A DNA stretch of 64,000 bases from Frateuria_A sp035943815 (GTDB lineage Bacteria; Pseudomonadota; Gammaproteobacteria; Xanthomonadales; Rhodanobacteraceae), in NCBI RefSeq assembly GCF_035943815.1, contig NZ_DASZBU010000012.1:256968-320967 (forward strand). The letters are read 5' to 3'. Positions 7,696 through 16,510 of the stretch are shown piece by piece. The notes below the pieces were generated by a model. The model searched no databases. It had not been told where the DNA came from and saw only the letters and a program-made list of their open reading frames with translations. Position 1 is the stretch's first letter. Every line of letters starts with the position of its first letter. Position numbers and translations under genes: made by a program.

Positions 7696-8784
7696 ATGAA
7701 CGATCCCAAGGTTTCGCTTGGCCAGGTGCGCGAGCGCATCGACAGCATCGACCGCCAGATCCAGGAGCTGATCTCCGAGCGCGCCAACTGGGCGCAGGAG
7801 GTGGCACGGGTGAAGGGCGAGGGCCTGTCGGCGATCGACTATTACCGGCCCGAGCGGGAGGCGCACGTGCTGCGCATGGTGGTCGACCGCAACAAGGGGC
7901 CGCTTTCCGACGGCGAGATGGTTCGGCTGTTCCGCGAGATCATGTCTTCCTGTCTGGCGCAGGAGGACCCGCTCAAGGTCGGCTTCCTCGGGCCCGAAGG
8001 CACCTTCAGCGAGCAGGCGGTGCGCAAGCATTTCGGCCACGCCGCCTACGGCCTGCCGCTGGGCAGCATCGAGGAAGTGTTCCAGGAGGTCGCCGCCGGG
8101 CACGCCGACTTCGGCGTGGTGCCGGTGGAGAACTCGGGGCAGGGCATGATCCAGGTGACGCTGGACATGTTCCTCACCTCCGAGGCGCGCGTCTGCGGCG
8201 AGATCGAGCTGCGCGTGCACCAGTGCCTGCTGTCGAAGGCCGCAGCGCCCGGCGATATCCGCCGCGTGTTCGCGCACGCGCAATCGCTGCAGCAGTGCAA
8301 GACCTGGCTGCGCATCAACCTGCCGGACGTCGAGTGCATCGCGGTGGCCAGCAACGCCGAGGCCGCGCGGCTGGCCCGGCACGCCGACGACGCGGCGGCC
8401 ATCGCGGGCAGGACCGCCGGCAAGGTCTATGGCTTGAAGCCGCTGGCCGAAGGCATCGAGGACAGGGCGGACAACACCACGCGCTTTCTGGTGATCGGTC
8501 GCTCGCTGTTTCCGCCTTCGGGCAACGACCGCACGTCGTTGCTCATCACCGTCAACGACAAGCCCGGCGCGCTGTACGACGTGCTGAGCCCGTTCGCCCG
8601 ACACGGCGTGAGCATGAACCGCATCGAGTCGCGGCCGGCGCACACCGGCAAGTGGCAGTACGCCTTCTTCATCGACGTCTCCGGCCACATCGACGATGCG
8701 CCGTTGCAGGCCGCGCTCAAGGACATGGGCCCGGTCGCCACGCAGGTGCGCGTGCTCGGCTCCTACCCGGTGGCGTTGCCTTGA
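7696..8784 (+). CDS. pheA: Bifunctional chorismate mutase / prephenate dehydratase (P-protein)
   Basis: A 362-residue P-protein for phenylalanine synthesis. Residues 1-85 form an AroQ chorismate mutase (VRERIDSIDRQIQELISERA). Residues about 95-270 form prephenate dehydratase (VGFLGPEGTFSEQA; ADNTTRFLVI with the catalytic Thr-Arg-Phe). Residues about 280-355 form an ACT domain with GALYDVLSPF and the ESRP motif that binds phenylalanine for feedback inhibition. The dehydratase active-site loop reads PVENSGQG where many homologues have PVENSTEG, a modest departure worth noting. The stop TGA overlaps the TTG start of aroA. Confidence 0.95.
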   Translation: MNDPKVSLGQVRERIDSIDRQIQELISERANWAQEVARVKGEGLSAIDYYRPEREAHVLRMVVDRNKGPLSDGEMVRLFREIMSSCLAQEDPLKVGFLGPEGTFSEQAVRKHFGHAAYGLPLGSIEEVFQEVAAGHADFGVVPVENSGQGMIQVTLDMFLTSEARVCGEIELRVHQCLLSKAAAPGDIRRVFAHAQSLQQCKTWLRINLPDVECIAVASNAEAARLARHADDAAAIAGRTAGKVYGLKPLAEGIEDRADNTTRFLVIGRSLFPPSGNDRTSLLITVNDKPGALYDVLSPFARHGVSMNRIESRPAHTGKWQYAFFIDVSGHIDDAPLQAALKDMGPVATQVRVLGSYPVALP

Positions 8785-10109
8785 GCGGCGTCGGTGAGGC
8801 GGCCGGACGCCTGGACTGGATCAGTCGCCCCGCGGGGCCGCCGCTGCGCGGTGCGCTCGCCGTGCCGGGTGACAAGTCCGTCTCGCACCGCGCCCTGATG
8901 CTGGGAGCGCTGGCCGAGGGCGAGTCCCACATCCGCGGCTTCCTCGAAGGCGAAGACACCCGCGCCACCGCCGCGGTGTTCGCGCAGCTGGGCGTGTCGA
9001 TCCAGACTCCCGCGCCCGGCGAGCGGCTGGTGCACGGCGTCGGCCTGCACGGTCTACGCGGCGCCAGAGGGCCGCTCGACTGCGGCAATGCCGGCACCGG
9101 CATGCGCCTGCTCACGGGCCTGCTGGCCGGCCAGGCGTTCGACTCGACGCTGGTGGGTGACGAGTCCCTTTCGCGCCGGCCCATGCGCCGCGTCACCGAG
9201 CCGCTGGTGGCCATGGGGGCACGCATCGACACGCGCGAAGGTTTGCCGCCGCTGCACATTCACGGCGGCAGGCGCCTCCATGGCATCCGCTACGAGCTGC
9301 CGGTGGCAAGCGCGCAGGTGAAGTCCGCGTTGCTGCTTGCCGGCCTCTACGCCGAGGGGGAAACCGAGATCCTCGAGCCGCATCCGACCCGCGACTACAC
9401 CGAACGCATGCTGGCCGCATTCGGCTGGCCGATCGAATTCGGTCCCGGCCGCGCGAGCCTGACTGGCGGACACGCCCTGCGCGCGACCGACGTGCAGGTA
9501 CCTGCCGACTTTTCCTCGGCCGCGTTCTTCCTTGTGGCCGCCAGCCTGGTACCCGGCTCGGAGTTGCTGCTGCGCGCAGTCGGCCTCAATCCGCGCCGCA
9601 CCGGCCTGCTGCAGGCGCTCAAGCTGATGGGTGCCGACATCGAGGTGCTGAACGCGCGCCAGAGCGGCGGCGAGCCGGTCGCCGACCTGCGCGTGCGCCA
9701 CGCGCCGCTGCACGGCATCGAGCTGCCCGGAGCGCTGGTGCCGGACATGATCGACGAGTTCCCCGCCTTGTTCATTGCCGCCGCAGCGGCGCGGGGCCGC
9801 ACGGTGATCCGCGGCGCGGCAGAGTTGCGCGTGAAGGAATCCGACCGCATCGCCAGCATGGCGGCGGGCCTGCGCGCGCTCGGCGTGTCGGTGGAGGAGA
9901 CGCCCGATGGAGCGCTCGTCACCGGCGGCACGCTGGGGCCGGGCACGGTCGAGGGCCATGGCGACCACCGCGTGGCGATGAGCTTTGCCGTCGCCGGCCT
10001 GGTCGCTGCGGGTGAGATCCGTATCGAGGATTGCCGCAACGTGGCCACCTCGTTCCCGGGGTTCCTCGAACTCGCCAACGGTTGCGGCTTCGCCTTGGCG
10101 GAAGCCTAG
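8781..10109 (+). CDS. aroA: 3-phosphoshikimate 1-carboxyvinyltransferase (EPSP synthase)
   Basis: A 442-residue EPSP synthase, sixth step of the shikimate pathway, joining PEP to shikimate-3-phosphate. Visible motifs are PGDKSVSHRALMLGALAEG (shikimate-phosphate site, residues about 30-48), LDCGNAGTGMRLLTG, QVKSALLLAGLYA, PDMIDEFPAL (catalytic Asp region), LRVKESDRI and GDHRVAMSFAVAG. It starts at TTG 8781, overlapping the pheA stop by four bases (TTGA), so it is translationally coupled. No ATG or GTG start is available in frame before the conserved PGDKS block, which supports the TTG. Confidence 0.95.
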   Translation: MSGVGEAAGRLDWISRPAGPPLRGALAVPGDKSVSHRALMLGALAEGESHIRGFLEGEDTRATAAVFAQLGVSIQTPAPGERLVHGVGLHGLRGARGPLDCGNAGTGMRLLTGLLAGQAFDSTLVGDESLSRRPMRRVTEPLVAMGARIDTREGLPPLHIHGGRRLHGIRYELPVASAQVKSALLLAGLYAEGETEILEPHPTRDYTERMLAAFGWPIEFGPGRASLTGGHALRATDVQVPADFSSAAFFLVAASLVPGSELLLRAVGLNPRRTGLLQALKLMGADIEVLNARQSGGEPVADLRVRHAPLHGIELPGALVPDMIDEFPALFIAAAAARGRTVIRGAAELRVKESDRIASMAAGLRALGVSVEETPDGALVTGGTLGPGTVEGHGDHRVAMSFAVAGLVAAGEIRIEDCRNVATSFPGFLELANGCGFALAEA

Positions 10110-10203
10110 CCACGCATGACTCCCTTCTCCCGCCGGGAGGGGAACCAAGGGTTGCGCCCCATGCGATGCTAGGCTCGCCGCCTTTCCTCCAGCCATCCGA
10201 GCC

Positions 10204-10980
10204 ATGCCAGCCCTTCCTTTCATCGTCGCCATTCCGGCCCGCTACGGTTCCACCCGCCTGCCGGCCAAACCCCTGCGCGCGATCGCAGGCGTGCCGATGG
10301 TCGTGCGGGTGGCACAGCGTGCGCTGCAGGCCGGCGCGAGCCAGGTGGTGGTGGCGGTGGACGACGCGCGCATCGCCGCGGCGCTGGAAGGGCAGGGCGT
10401 GGACATCTGCATGACCCGCGCCGATCACGCCTCCGGGAGCGACCGCCTGGCCGAGGTCGCCGCCCGTTACGCCTGGCCGGACGATGCCATCGTGGTCAAC
10501 CTGCAGGGCGACGAACCTTTCGCCCCTGCCGCCGGCATCCGCGAGGTTGCTCGTGCGCTCGCCGAGGACGATGCGCCGGTCGCCACGCTGGCGACACCGG
10601 TCACCGAGGCGCACGAGCTGTTCGACCCCAACGTGGTCAAGCTGGTGCGGGCTGCGGACGGACGTGCGCTGTACTTCAGTCGCGCGCCTCTGCCGTGGGC
10701 GCGCGACGCCTTCTCGATCGACCGCAAGACCTTGCCCGCGAACGTGCCCTTCCTGCGCCATATCGGCATCTATGCCTACCGCGCCGGCTTCCTTGCCCGC
10801 TATACCGGCCTGTCGCGCACGCCGCTGGAGCAGGCCGAATCGCTGGAGCAGCTGCGCGTGCTCGAGCATGGCTTTGCGATCGCCGTGCGGCTGACGCCCG
10901 AGCCTTTCCCGCCGGGCATCGACACCGAGGCCGACTTGCAGCGTGCCGAGCGCTGGCTCGCCGGCCGCGCGCAGACGTAG
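10204..10980 (+). CDS. kdsB: 3-deoxy-manno-octulosonate cytidylyltransferase (CMP-Kdo synthetase)
   Basis: A 258-residue KdsB that activates Kdo with CTP for inner-core lipopolysaccharide assembly. It has the nucleotidyltransferase start IPARYGSTRLPAKPL (residues about 9-23), the HASGSDRLAE block, VNLQGDEPF (metal-binding Asp) and RHIGIYAYR near residue 185. In many Xanthomonadales kdsB follows lpxK; here lpxK lies 52 kb away and kdsB is placed between aroA and uvrC. It is preceded by a 94-base spacer and followed by a 107-base spacer before uvrC. Confidence 0.95.
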   Translation: MPALPFIVAIPARYGSTRLPAKPLRAIAGVPMVVRVAQRALQAGASQVVVAVDDARIAAALEGQGVDICMTRADHASGSDRLAEVAARYAWPDDAIVVNLQGDEPFAPAAGIREVARALAEDDAPVATLATPVTEAHELFDPNVVKLVRAADGRALYFSRAPLPWARDAFSIDRKTLPANVPFLRHIGIYAYRAGFLARYTGLSRTPLEQAESLEQLRVLEHGFAIAVRLTPEPFPPGIDTEADLQRAERWLAGRAQT

Positions 10981-11087
10981 CCGCCGGAACCGCCGGCCAG
11001 GCTCGTCCGGACAGGCTCGCCCGGGTTGGTCCATGCGTTCGGCACGCAGTTACGGCCTCCCGCGCCGGAGCGGCTAGAATCCAAGGC

Positions 11088-12914
11088 ATGCAGTCCCCCC
11101 AGACGCCGCCGTTCGACGGCAAGGCCTTCGTCCAGACCCTGACCACCTCGCCCGGCGTCTACCGCTACTTCGACGCCGAGGGCGAGCTGCTGTACGTGGG
11201 CAAGGCGGGCAACCTCAGGAAGCGTGTCGGCAGCTACTTCCTAAAGCCGCGCATGGAGCCGCGCATCAACGCAATGATTTCGCAGATCGCCCGCTGCGAA
11301 ACCACCGTCACGCGCACCGAGGGCGAGGCGCTGCTGCTCGAGTCGCAGCTGATCAAATCGCTCAAGCCGCGCTACAACATCCTGCTGCGCGACGACAAGA
11401 GCTACCCCTACATCTACCTCTCCGGCGGCGAGGACTATCCGCGGCTGGCCTTCCACCGCGGCGCCAAGAACCTGCCCGGGCGCTTCTTCGGGCCATACCC
11501 GAGCGCCTTCGCCGTGCGCGAAAGCCTCAACCTGATGCAAAAGCTGTTCAAGGTGCGCCAGTGCGAGGACAGCTACTTCCGCAACCGCTCGCGACCCTGC
11601 CTGCAGCACCAGATCGGCCGCTGCACCGCGCCCTGCGTGGGACTGATCGGCGTGGAGGACTACGCCGCCGACGTGCGCCATGCGCAGATGTTCCTGGAAG
11701 GGCGCAGCAGCGCGGTGATCGACGAACTGGCCGCATCCATGGAAAAGGCGGCCGCTGAACTCCATTTCGAGCGCGCCGCGGCCTTGCGCGACCAGGTCGC
11801 CGCGCTGCGCAAGCTGCAGGCACAGCACCACGTGCAGGGGGCCAGTGCCGACATGGACGTGATCGCCTGCCGCATCGAGGGCGGCATGGCGTGCGTGAGC
11901 GTGCTGTTCTTCCGCAACGGCATCAGCCTGGGCACGCGCGACTTCTTTCCGCGCTTGCCGCTGGATGCCGAGCCGGCGGACGTGCTGGCCCAGTTCATCG
12001 CGCAGTACTACCTGGAGCGTCCGGTGCCGCGCGAGCTCATCCTGTGCGATCCGATTCCCGACCAGGCCCTGCTGGCGCAGGTGTTGTGCGAGCAGGCCGG
12101 CCACGCGGTGGAGATCAAGTCCAGCGTGCGCGGGGAGCGCGCCCGATTCCTGCAGATGGCCGAGCGCAATGCGCAGGCCTCGCTGACCTCACGCCTGGCC
12201 AGCCGGCAGACGCTTGGCGCCCGCTTCGAGGATCTGCAGAAGCTGCTCGAGTTGCCCGATCCGCCGCGGCGCATCGAGTGCTTCGACATCAGCCACACGA
12301 TGGGCGAGGCGACCGTCGCCTCCTGTGTGGTGTTCGGGCCGGAGGGGCCGGAGAAGTCGCATTACCGCCGTTTCAACATCGCCGGCATCACGCCGGGCGA
12401 CGACTACGCGGCCATGCACCAGGCGCTCATCCGGCGCTTCCGCAAGGTGACGGCAGGCGAGGGGGCCAGGCCGGACCTGCTGCTGATCGATGGCGGCGGC
12501 GGACAGGTTGCACAGGCGCTGGACGTGCTGGCCGAGCTCGGCGTCGACGGAACCGAAGTGGTGGGCGTGGCGAAAGGGCCCGGACGACGCGCAGGCGAGG
12601 AGACCCTGGTGCTGGCCCGCTCCGGGCGCGAGATCCATCCTGGTCCGGCCTCTCCCGCGTTGCACCTGGTGGCGGCGGTGCGCGACGAGGCGCACCGCTT
12701 CGCCATCAGCGGCCACCGCAAGCGCCGCGAGAAGGCGCGCGAGCGCAGCGTGCTAGAGGACGTGCCCGGTATCGGTGCGCGCCGCCGTGCGGCGCTGCTG
12801 AAGGCCTTCGGCGGCCTGGCCGGGGTGGAGGCGGCCGGGGTGGAGGAACTGGCATCGATCAAGGGCATCGACCGCGGCCTGGCAGAGCGCATCTATGCCG
12901 CCCTGCACGGATAG
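11088..12914 (+). CDS. uvrC: Excinuclease ABC subunit C
   Basis: A 608-residue UvrC, the dual-incision nuclease of nucleotide excision repair. The N-terminal GIY-YIG nuclease is visible (GVYRYFDAEG and LLYVGKAGNLRKRV, residues about 20-50). A cysteine-bearing region (RSRPCLQHQIGRCTAPCVG) and a UVR motif of helical pairs around residue 205-240 follow. The RNase-H-like C-terminal nuclease has CFDISHTMGE and LLIDGGGGQV, and tandem helix-hairpin-helix motifs (VPGIGARRRAALLKAFGG) end the protein. The start ATG at 11088 gives the usual N-terminus. pgsA follows after 49 bases, the widespread uvrC-pgsA pairing. Confidence 0.97.
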   Translation: MQSPQTPPFDGKAFVQTLTTSPGVYRYFDAEGELLYVGKAGNLRKRVGSYFLKPRMEPRINAMISQIARCETTVTRTEGEALLLESQLIKSLKPRYNILLRDDKSYPYIYLSGGEDYPRLAFHRGAKNLPGRFFGPYPSAFAVRESLNLMQKLFKVRQCEDSYFRNRSRPCLQHQIGRCTAPCVGLIGVEDYAADVRHAQMFLEGRSSAVIDELAASMEKAAAELHFERAAALRDQVAALRKLQAQHHVQGASADMDVIACRIEGGMACVSVLFFRNGISLGTRDFFPRLPLDAEPADVLAQFIAQYYLERPVPRELILCDPIPDQALLAQVLCEQAGHAVEIKSSVRGERARFLQMAERNAQASLTSRLASRQTLGARFEDLQKLLELPDPPRRIECFDISHTMGEATVASCVVFGPEGPEKSHYRRFNIAGITPGDDYAAMHQALIRRFRKVTAGEGARPDLLLIDGGGGQVAQALDVLAELGVDGTEVVGVAKGPGRRAGEETLVLARSGREIHPGPASPALHLVAAVRDEAHRFAISGHRKRREKARERSVLEDVPGIGARRRAALLKAFGGLAGVEAAGVEELASIKGIDRGLAERIYAALHG

Positions 12915-12963
12915 CCCGCGAATCCCTGTGCCACACTGATGCCGATCACCGACGGATAGCACC

Positions 12964-13578
12964 ATGCACATCAACCTACCCACCTGGCTGACCCTGTTCC
13001 GCGTGGCGCTGCTGCCGGTGATGGTGGTGGTTTTCTACTGGAAGTTTCCCGGCCACAACATCACCGCCGCGGTGGTGTTCCTGCTGGCGGCGATCACCGA
13101 CTGGCTGGATGGCTATCTGGCGCGCAGGCTCAACCTCACTTCGGCCTTCGGCGCATTCCTCGACCCGGTGGCCGACAAGCTCATGGTCGCGGTGACGCTG
13201 TTCCTGCTGGTCGAATCCCATCGCGGCGGCTGGCCGGGCATCCTGATGGCGGTGACCGCGGCGATCATCGTGGGACGCGAGATCAGCATCTCCGCGCTGC
13301 GCGAATGGATGGCCGAGATCGGCATGCGTGCAACGGTCAAGGTCGCCTTCATCGGCAAGCTCAAGACGGTGATGCAGATGATCGCGCTGGTGGTACTGAT
13401 CGTTCAGCACGAGAAGAGCGCCGAGGCGCTGCGGCTGTACCACATCGGCGAAGGTTTGCTGGTGATCGCCGGCGTGCTGACGATATGGTCGGGCCTGCAT
13501 TACGTGCGCTCAGCCTGGCCGATGTTGCGCGGCGACCCACCCAAGCAGCCTGGCGAAGGTATGGATGCCGAGGCTTGA
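12964..13578 (+). CDS. pgsA: CDP-diacylglycerol--glycerol-3-phosphate 3-phosphatidyltransferase
   Basis: A 204-residue inner-membrane enzyme making phosphatidylglycerophosphate, committed step to phosphatidylglycerol and cardiolipin. The CDP-alcohol phosphotransferase signature D-G-x2-A-R-x8-G-x3-D-x3-D is complete (DGYLAR then G.. FLDPVADK, residues about 43-70). Four to five hydrophobic segments surround it. It probably shares a transcript with uvrC. Its stop codon lies within the -35 hexamer of the downstream tRNA promoter, so the tRNA transcription unit begins directly at its end. Confidence 0.95.
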   Translation: MHINLPTWLTLFRVALLPVMVVVFYWKFPGHNITAAVVFLLAAITDWLDGYLARRLNLTSAFGAFLDPVADKLMVAVTLFLLVESHRGGWPGILMAVTAAIIVGREISISALREWMAEIGMRATVKVAFIGKLKTVMQMIALVVLIVQHEKSAEALRLYHIGEGLLVIAGVLTIWSGLHYVRSAWPMLRGDPPKQPGEGMDAEA

Positions 13579-13602
13579 CGGGTCGTTTTTCGCCGCTAAA
13601 AT
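13575..13602 (+). promoter_or_regulatory. Promoter of the first tRNA-Gly
   Basis: TTGACG at 13575-13580 and TAAAAT at 13597-13602, spaced by 16 bases, end 13 bases before the tRNA-Gly. The match to sigma-70 is good, and the -35 box contains the TGA stop of pgsA. Confidence 0.65.
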
Positions 13603-13615
13603 GCGCGGCTCCGAT

Positions 13616-13691
<76 letters not shown>

Positions 13692-13700
13692 GTTTCGATC

Positions 13701-13725
13701 GAAGCCCCGGCCATGCCGGGGCTTC
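13701..13725. terminator. Perfect hairpin after tRNA-Gly copy 1
   Basis: Ten-base perfect arms GAAGCCCCGG (13701-13710) and CCGGGGCTTC (13716-13725) around a 5-base loop. There is no long T-run, so it may act in tRNA 3' processing or as a weak terminator. Confidence 0.5.
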
Positions 13726-13816
13726 GTCGTTTGGCGTCGGTGTATCGCGGGCTGCTGGCGTTGCTTGCGAGGCCTTCCCATCCGGACGCTTTCTGCTATG
13801 ATTTCCAACTCTTGAT

Positions 13817-13892
<76 letters not shown>

Positions 13893-13901
13893 GTTTCCTG
13901 A

Positions 13902-13930
13902 AACCTCGGACCACCGGGGTTTTGTTTTTT
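13902..13930 (+). terminator. Rho-independent terminator after tRNA-Gly copy 2
   Basis: Arms AACCTCGG (13902-13909) and CCGGGGTT (13914-13921, one G-T pair) surround a 4-base loop and are followed by a T-rich tract (TTTGTTTTTT). Confidence 0.7.
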
Positions 13931-13961
13931 GAGCGGACCGCACACGCGTTCCGCGCGCGAT

Positions 13962-14035
13962 GGCCAGGTGGCAGAGTGGTCATGCAGCGGCCTGCAAAGC
14001 CGTGTACGCCGGTTCGATTCCGACCCTGGCCTCCA
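13962..14035 (+). tRNA. tRNA-Cys (GCA)
   Basis: A 74-base cloverleaf with acceptor stem GGCCAGG/CCTGGCC, anticodon loop CTGCAAA (anticodon GCA), T-loop GTTCGATTC and encoded CCA. Confidence 0.96.
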
Positions 14036-14052
14036 TTGCGCAATCTTCGAAG

Positions 14053-14078
14053 GGCCCGCTACGGCGGGCCTTTTTTTT
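14053..14078 (+). terminator. Rho-independent terminator after tRNA-Cys
   Basis: Arms GGCCCGC (14053-14059) and GCGGGCC (14064-14070), loop TACG, then eight T residues at 14071-14078. Confidence 0.9.
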
Positions 14079-14178
14079 GCTTGCAGTACAAGTAGCCCGG
14101 CTCTCTTGCACACGCGACCTGCTCATGAAAAGGTAGGTGGGACTTCGCGTGCTGCTAGCATGGCTGGTTCACGCATCC

Positions 14179-14265
14179 GCCCGGATGGCGAAACTGGTAG
14201 ACGCAAGGGACTTAAAATCCCTCAGCCGCAAGGCTATGCGGGTTCGACCCCCGCTCCGGGCACCA
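14179..14265 (+). tRNA. tRNA-Leu (TAA)
   Basis: An 87-base class II tRNA with acceptor GCCCGGA/TCCGGGC, anticodon loop CTTAAAA (anticodon TAA), a long variable arm (CTCAGCCGCAAGGCTATG) and encoded CCA. The response-regulator gene starts 18 bases downstream, so the two may share a transcript. Confidence 0.96.
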
Positions 14266-14283
14266 ACTGGTTCCACGGTTTTC

Positions 14284-14742
14284 ATGTCCATTCGGTCCAT
14301 TTCCGATATGTCGGGGCAGTGCGGCGCGGCGCCGGAGGCTGCTGCGACTTCCGTTGCCGCGGTGGGGGCACCGGTAAGCGATCCGAAGCCGTTGGCGGTC
14401 CTGCTGGTGGAGGACGATGTCCTGATCCGCATGGATGCGGCCGACATGCTGAGAGACCTCGGGCACGAGGTAGTGGAAACCGAATACGGCCCGGACGCCC
14501 TGGCCGTGCTGCGCGAACGGCACATCGACGTGCTGGTCACCGACGTGGGACTGCCGGGCATGTCGGGTACGGAGCTTGCGGAGCGGGCCCGCCAGTTGCA
14601 GCCGGGCATCGGCCTGGTCTTTGCCACCGGCCACACGGAATTGCAGGATGGGGAGGAAGGGGCGCGCGTGACCGTCCTGGGCAAGCCCTACGACAGCGCG
14701 AGCCTGGCGCAGAGTCTGAGCCGCGCGCACGGCCCGGCATAG
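14284..14742 (+). CDS. Single-domain response regulator
   Basis: A 152-residue protein consisting of one receiver domain after a flexible N-terminal stretch of about 35 residues. The acidic pocket is LVEDD (about 41-45), the phospho-acceptor is the Asp in VLVTDVGLPG (about D87), a Thr/Ala position lies in FATGHT and the conserved Lys in LGKPYD (about K134). There is no output domain, so it likely passes or quenches phosphate in a phosphorelay, or works by protein contact. A later ATG at 14308 is an alternative start. The cognate kinase is not adjacent. Confidence 0.85.
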   Translation: MSIRSISDMSGQCGAAPEAAATSVAAVGAPVSDPKPLAVLLVEDDVLIRMDAADMLRDLGHEVVETEYGPDALAVLRERHIDVLVTDVGLPGMSGTELAERARQLQPGIGLVFATGHTELQDGEEGARVTVLGKPYDSASLAQSLSRAHGPA

Positions 14743-14751
14743 GGCCCACGC

Positions 14752-14795
14752 CGGACAAAAAGAAGGCCGGCATCCGCTTGCGCGTCATGCCGGCC
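14752..14795 (-). terminator. Terminator of tmRNA (minus strand)
   Basis: Perfect 9-base arms GGCCGGCAT (14765-14773) and ATGCCGGCC (14787-14795). On the minus strand they are followed by a U-rich tract (complement of ACAAAAAGAA). It sits just after the tmRNA 3' end and could also stop plus-strand transcription from the response regulator. Confidence 0.75.
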
Positions 14796-14819
14796 GTCCT
14801 GCATCACTCGATGCCGTGT

Positions 14820-15173
<354 letters not shown>

Positions 15174-15202
15174 GGGGAAACGCTGAGCTGGTCAGTCGTG
15201 AA

Positions 15203-15231
15203 AGTATATGGGCCGGCGCCATGCGCTTCAA
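15203..15231 (-). promoter_or_regulatory. Promoter of tmRNA (minus strand)
   Basis: On the minus strand TTGAAG (complement of 15226-15231) and TATACT (complement of 15203-15208) are separated by exactly 17 bases. Transcription would begin near 15196, giving a short 5' leader that is processed to the mature end at 15173. Confidence 0.75.
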
Positions 15232-15250
15232 TGCGCGCGGAGCTCAGCGT

Positions 15251-15742
15251 TCAGGCCTCGCGGTTGTGGGCGCGCATGGTGCGCTGCTTCTCGCGTTGCC
15301 AGTCGCGTTCCTTTTCAGCGTCGCGCTTGTCGTGCGCCTGCTTGCCACGCGCCAGGCCGATCTCCACCTTGACCTTGTTGCCCTTCCAGTACATCGCGAT
15401 CGGCACCAGGGTGTAGCCCTTGCGCTCGACGGCGCCGATCAGCTGGTCGATCTCCTGCTTGTGCAGGAGCAGCTTGCGCGTGCGGCGGTCCTCGGCGATC
15501 ACGTGGGTGGAGGCGCTGATCAGCGGCGGAATCGAGGTGCCCACCAGGAAGATCTCGCCCTTGAGCACCACCGCGTAACCGTCGCCGAAGTTGATCCGGC
15601 CGGCGCGCAGCGCCTTCAACTCCCAGCCCTGCAGGGCGATGCCGGCCTCGTAGCGCTGGTCGATGTGGTACTCGTGCCGAGCGCGCTTGTTGAGCGCGAT
15701 GGTGCCGCCGGCGTGCTTGTCCTTGTCCTTCGCTTTTGCCAT
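15251..15742 (-). CDS. smpB: SsrA-binding protein SmpB
   Basis: A 163-residue SmpB, the partner of tmRNA in trans-translation. It has the core TIALNKRARHEYHID, the GWELKALRAGRINFGD segment, a DRRTRKLLLHKQEI helix-strand and a basic C-terminal tail (WQREKQRTMRAHNREA) that enters the mRNA channel. The ATG at 15740-15742 gives the usual short N-terminus. It lies 77 bases upstream of ssrA, which has its own promoter in the gap; the two are often neighbours in proteobacteria. Confidence 0.97.
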   Translation of the reverse strand: MAKAKDKDKHAGGTIALNKRARHEYHIDQRYEAGIALQGWELKALRAGRINFGDGYAVVLKGEIFLVGTSIPPLISASTHVIAEDRRTRKLLLHKQEIDQLIGAVERKGYTLVPIAMYWKGNKVKVEIGLARGKQAHDKRDAEKERDWQREKQRTMRAHNREA

Positions 15743-15813
15743 GTCCGCTAGACTTGCGCCTTTGCCGATGCCGCCGGAATCCGGGGCACCGGGCATGATG
15801 AGTGAGGTCACCC

Positions 15814-16242
15814 GTGATCGAAATCCGACGAAGCGCCCTGGTCAACTACACGCCGGCGCAAATGTTCGATCTGGTCAACGATGTGGAAGCATACCCAAAG
15901 CGCTTCTCCTGGTGTGCCGGCGCGCAGGTGCTCGAGCGCGAGGGTGACGTGCTGGTGGCGCGCCTGGACCTGAAGTTCGCCGGCTTGCGCCAGAGCTTCA
16001 CTACCCGCAATACCACCGAGCCGCCGCAGCGCCTGCACATGCATCTGGTGGAAGGTCCGTTCCGCAGCCTGGATGGGGTATGGGCGTTCGTTGCGCTGGG
16101 CGAGCACGGCTGCAAGATCGCCTTCGCGCTGGATTTCGATTACGTAGGTTTGGGCGCCGGCGCGATCAAGTTGGGTTTCCAGGGCCTTGCCACGCGCATG
16201 GTCGAGGATTTCAGCCGCGAGGCCCGGCGTGCCTACGGCTGA
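15814..16242 (+). CDS. ratA: RatA-like START/COQ10-family protein
   Basis: A 142-residue START-domain protein of the COQ10/RatA family (IRRSALVNYTPAQMFDLVND, then YPKRFSWC and a C-terminal amphipathic helix LGFQGLATRMVEDF). Relatives bind ubiquinone and support respiratory electron transfer; E. coli RatA was also described as an inhibitor of 70S assembly. I chose GTG 15814, with GAGGT five bases upstream, over GTG 15802, since it gives the family N-terminus. It is divergent from smpB and followed after four bases by the rnfH-like gene, the conserved ratA-rnfH pair. Confidence 0.85.
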   Translation: MIEIRRSALVNYTPAQMFDLVNDVEAYPKRFSWCAGAQVLEREGDVLVARLDLKFAGLRQSFTTRNTTEPPQRLHMHLVEGPFRSLDGVWAFVALGEHGCKIAFALDFDYVGLGAGAIKLGFQGLATRMVEDFSREARRAYG

Positions 16243-16246
16243 GATC

Positions 16247-16507
16247 ATGGTGGAGGTAGTACTGGCGCTGCCCGAGCGCGTGTTGCTGCGGCGGGTGCAT
16301 CTCGCTGCGGACGCTACCGTGGCCCAGGCGGTCGCCGCCGCAGGCCTGGAAGGCGAGGGCGTGTCGGTCGATCACCAGCGGTTGGGCATCTATGGCCGGC
16401 GCGTGGCGCCGGACCAGCGGCTGCGCGATGGCGACCGGGTCGAGCTCTACCGGTCGCTCACGCTGGATCCCAAGGACGCGAGGCGCCGTCGCGCCCGCGG
16501 TCGCTAA
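16247..16507 (+). CDS. RnfH family ubiquitin-like protein (UPF0125, formerly RatB)
   Basis: An 86-residue beta-grasp protein of the RnfH/UPF0125 family (VEVVLALPERVLLRRVHL, then GIYGRRVAPDQRLRDGDRVE). The GDRVELYR ending is typical of the family. Its biochemical role is unknown. It follows ratA with a 4-base gap and shares its operon, and its 3' end is three bases from the convergent bamE stop. The C-terminus is very basic (DARRRRARGR). Confidence 0.85.
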   Translation: MVEVVLALPERVLLRRVHLAADATVAQAVAAAGLEGEGVSVDHQRLGIYGRRVAPDQRLRDGDRVELYRSLTLDPKDARRRRARGR

Positions 16508-16510
16508 CGA

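Noticed and set aside
15814..16507. RatA and the following gene as a toxin-antitoxin module
   Set aside because: The RatA-RnfH pair is a conserved housekeeping neighbourhood; family evidence points to ubiquinone binding, and nothing here supports addiction behaviour.
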